Positions 14,799 to 17,645 of a DNA stretch of 17,645 nt are shown piece by piece. The position numbers and the translations under genes are program-made. The notes under the pieces are model-generated. The model was not told the DNA's origin, did not search any database, and was given only the letters and a program-made list of their open reading frames with translations. Origin of the DNA: Palsa-461 sp040414865 (GTDB lineage: Bacteria; Actinomycetota; Acidimicrobiia; Acidimicrobiales; RAAP-2); the NCBI GenBank assembly GCA_040414865.1, contig JBEDUR010000062.1, forward strand, positions 1-17,645, given 5' to 3'. How positions within the stretch are numbered: the first letter of the stretch is position 1; every line of letters starts with the position of its first letter.

Positions 14799-15458
14799 TC
14801 AGTTGTCGCCCGACGGTCCCCGCGAGCGGACGTCTTCCACGTGGGCGAATGCCTGGCGCAGGTCGGTCATCCACGCCTCTTCGTTCTTGGCCACCAAGCG
14901 CACGCACCAAGCCAGCGCCTCGCTCCGACTACGGGCGACGCCCGCGTCGATGAGCGTGTCGAGCACGTGGCGCTCCGGCATCCGGAGCCGGGTCATGACG
15001 GGAATACTGGCGGAGGTGAAGATCTCCAAGGTGTCCCCGCAGCGGGCGCCCCATGAGACGATCCGCTCGAACTGGCCCTGCGCCTCCTCGGCGATCCGCA
15101 CCCGGTGGTCCCGGGTCTCCTCGCGGTGGCCACCAATCCGCGCCGATTCGGCCGTCGCGCGGTCCTCGGCCGAGGACTCGCTCGGCAGGTCGACCGGGGC
15201 CAGCCGGCCCACAATGAGGATCTCGTCCGCGTCGACCGTGATCTGGGGCGCCTCGACGTACCAGTCGCTCGGCAGCCTGCCAGCCACCCAGGCGGCGGCC
15301 CGCTGGCGTTGCTCGGCGGTCGTGCGCTCGTCGACTCGGCGAACGCGGGCCCGACCCCGCCGCCCCGGCCCACCGCCTGCCCACGGGGGAGGGCCCCGCC
15401 GGATCACCCGTCGGCCCGGCCAGTTCCTCTGCTCGAAAAAGTCTCTTGGATCAAACAT
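14799..15458 (-). CDS. unknown-function protein with ribbon-helix-helix-like C-terminus
   Basis: 219 residues, not assigned to a named family. The N-terminus (MFDPRDFFEQ) leads to a basic Pro/Gly/Arg-rich segment to about residue 50. A small mixed domain follows (SDWYVEAPQITVDADEILIVGRL), then a highly charged, probably helical stretch (about 92-135). Residues 156-189 read TRLRMPERHVLDTLIDAGV, then ARSRSEALAWCVRLV. This resembles a ribbon-helix-helix DNA-binding unit (strand, helix, G-V-x-R-S-R-S-E-A turn, helix). A DNA-binding regulator is the best guess. The ATG at 15458 is supported by a promoter whose predicted transcription start falls on it. It is downstream of acs but has its own promoter. 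Confidence 0.8.
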   Translation of the reverse strand: MFDPRDFFEQRNWPGRRVIRRGPPPWAGGGPGRRGRARVRRVDERTTAEQRQRAAAWVAGRLPSDWYVEAPQITVDADEILIVGRLAPVDLPSESSAEDRATAESARIGGHREETRDHRVRIAEEAQGQFERIVSWGARCGDTLEIFTSASIPVMTRLRMPERHVLDTLIDAGVARSRSEALAWCVRLVAKNEEAWMTDLRQAFAHVEDVRSRGPSGDN

Positions 15459-15464
15459 ACTTAC

Positions 15465-15493
15465 ATTATTACATGTAATTCGACCCTTGACAA
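15465..15493 (-). promoter_or_regulatory. strong sigma70-type promoter, apparently leaderless
   Basis: Read on the minus strand: -35 TTGTCA (15493-15488, 5 of 6 to consensus), a 17-bp spacer, and -10 AATAAT (15470-15465, 5 of 6). Then 6 nt, GTAAGT, lead to the ATG at 15458. The predicted transcription start coincides with the A of the ATG, so the mRNA would have no 5' leader; no Shine-Dalgarno is present. It sits in an AT-rich island unlike the surrounding sequence. Confidence 0.7.
15468..15479. promoter_or_regulatory. operator-like palindrome overlapping the -10
   Basis: ATTACATGTAAT is a perfect 12-bp inverted repeat. It overlaps the -10 box by three bases and covers the promoter-proximal half of the spacer. 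The half-site TTACAT recurs at 15461-15466, 8 bp from the copy at 15469-15474. A protein bound here would block RNA polymerase. The adjacent ribbon-helix-helix-like product is a candidate autoregulator. Confidence 0.5.
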
Positions 15494-15547
15494 CGCGCGA
15501 AGACAACGGGTTTGTCCATCCACGGTTGGTGTCGGACGGGAGCCGGG

Positions 15548-17530
<1,983 letters not shown>

Positions 17531-17645
17531 CCCGACCCCTTCCTCCTCGGCTTCGCGACTCGGTCTGTTTCACTTTCTACCCGGGCGGCTCGGACCGGGG
17601 CACCCTTGCGCGGCACGACGGGCGCCGACCCCCGGTCCCGAGTCC
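17531..17645. other. region upstream of acs at the right edge
   Basis: 115 nt before acs. The acs ribosome binding site lies at about 17536-17547. The AT-richer stretch at about 17566-17580 (TAGAAAGTGAAACAG on the minus strand) is where a promoter might lie, but no convincing -10/-35 pair is seen. No gene or repeat is recognised before the edge. Confidence 0.4.

Noticed and set aside
15487..15492. TTGACA as a plus-strand -35 box
   Set aside because: No -10-like sequence occurs 16-18 bp downstream and no plus-strand gene follows. The overlapping minus-strand TTGTCA fits a complete promoter.
15459..15506. TTG start at 15506 for the hypothetical gene, adding 16 residues
   Set aside because: The added codons would fall on the promoter elements (-35 and -10) and there is no ribosome binding site; ATG 15458 matches the predicted transcription start.

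Overview
The window is GC-rich, densely coding DNA with GTG starts, stop/start overlaps and short gaps. The gene families (DUF3817, actinobacterial-type GDT1, PepN, an AidB-like flavoprotein, an MgtE-N/PRC/CBS protein beside an Nramp homologue, and an apparently leaderless promoter) point to an actinomycete, perhaps an Acidimicrobiia-type lineage. That placement is inferred from gene content only. There are no rRNA or tRNA genes, CRISPR arrays, insertion sequences or phage genes, and no gene-free stretch longer than 300 bases.

Layout. (1) 1-1665, minus strand: a PfkB/adenosine-kinase-like sugar kinase, then a small two-helix membrane protein, then a DUF3817 membrane protein cut by the left edge. 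(2) 1750-5620, plus strand: aminopeptidase N, a TMEM165/GDT1-type cation transporter and a class I methyltransferase, tightly packed. (3) 5617-8878, minus strand: a three-gene cassette (GT4 glycosyltransferase, SAM methyltransferase, alpha/alpha-toroid prenyltransferase-like protein) with overlapping reading frames. It meets group 2 tail to tail, and the two opposing stop codons share one CTAG. (4) 9108-13952, plus strand: a soluble PRC-barrel/MgtE-N/CBS protein, a 158-nt leader that may be structured, an Nramp-family transporter with a rewritten metal site, and an AidB-like acyl-CoA dehydrogenase. (5) 13966-17530, minus strand: acetyl-CoA synthetase, a 219-residue protein of unknown function with a ribbon-helix-helix-like C-terminus, an AhpD-like protein and a NifU-C Fe-S scaffold.

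The most interesting region is 9108-12154. The cytosolic, Mg2+-sensing half of an MgtE channel appears here without its membrane domain. It sits next to an Nramp-fold transporter whose binding-site motifs are DAGG and APW instead of DPGN and MPH. These are the kinds of substitution described for Nramp-related magnesium transporters (NRMTs). I infer a two-protein Mg2+ uptake and sensing module.

A second point of interest is the strong promoter, with an embedded perfect 12-bp palindrome, directly in front of the ribbon-helix-helix-like gene. It suggests an autoregulated, leaderless regulator. The remaining genes are mostly recognisable housekeeping or central-metabolism functions.
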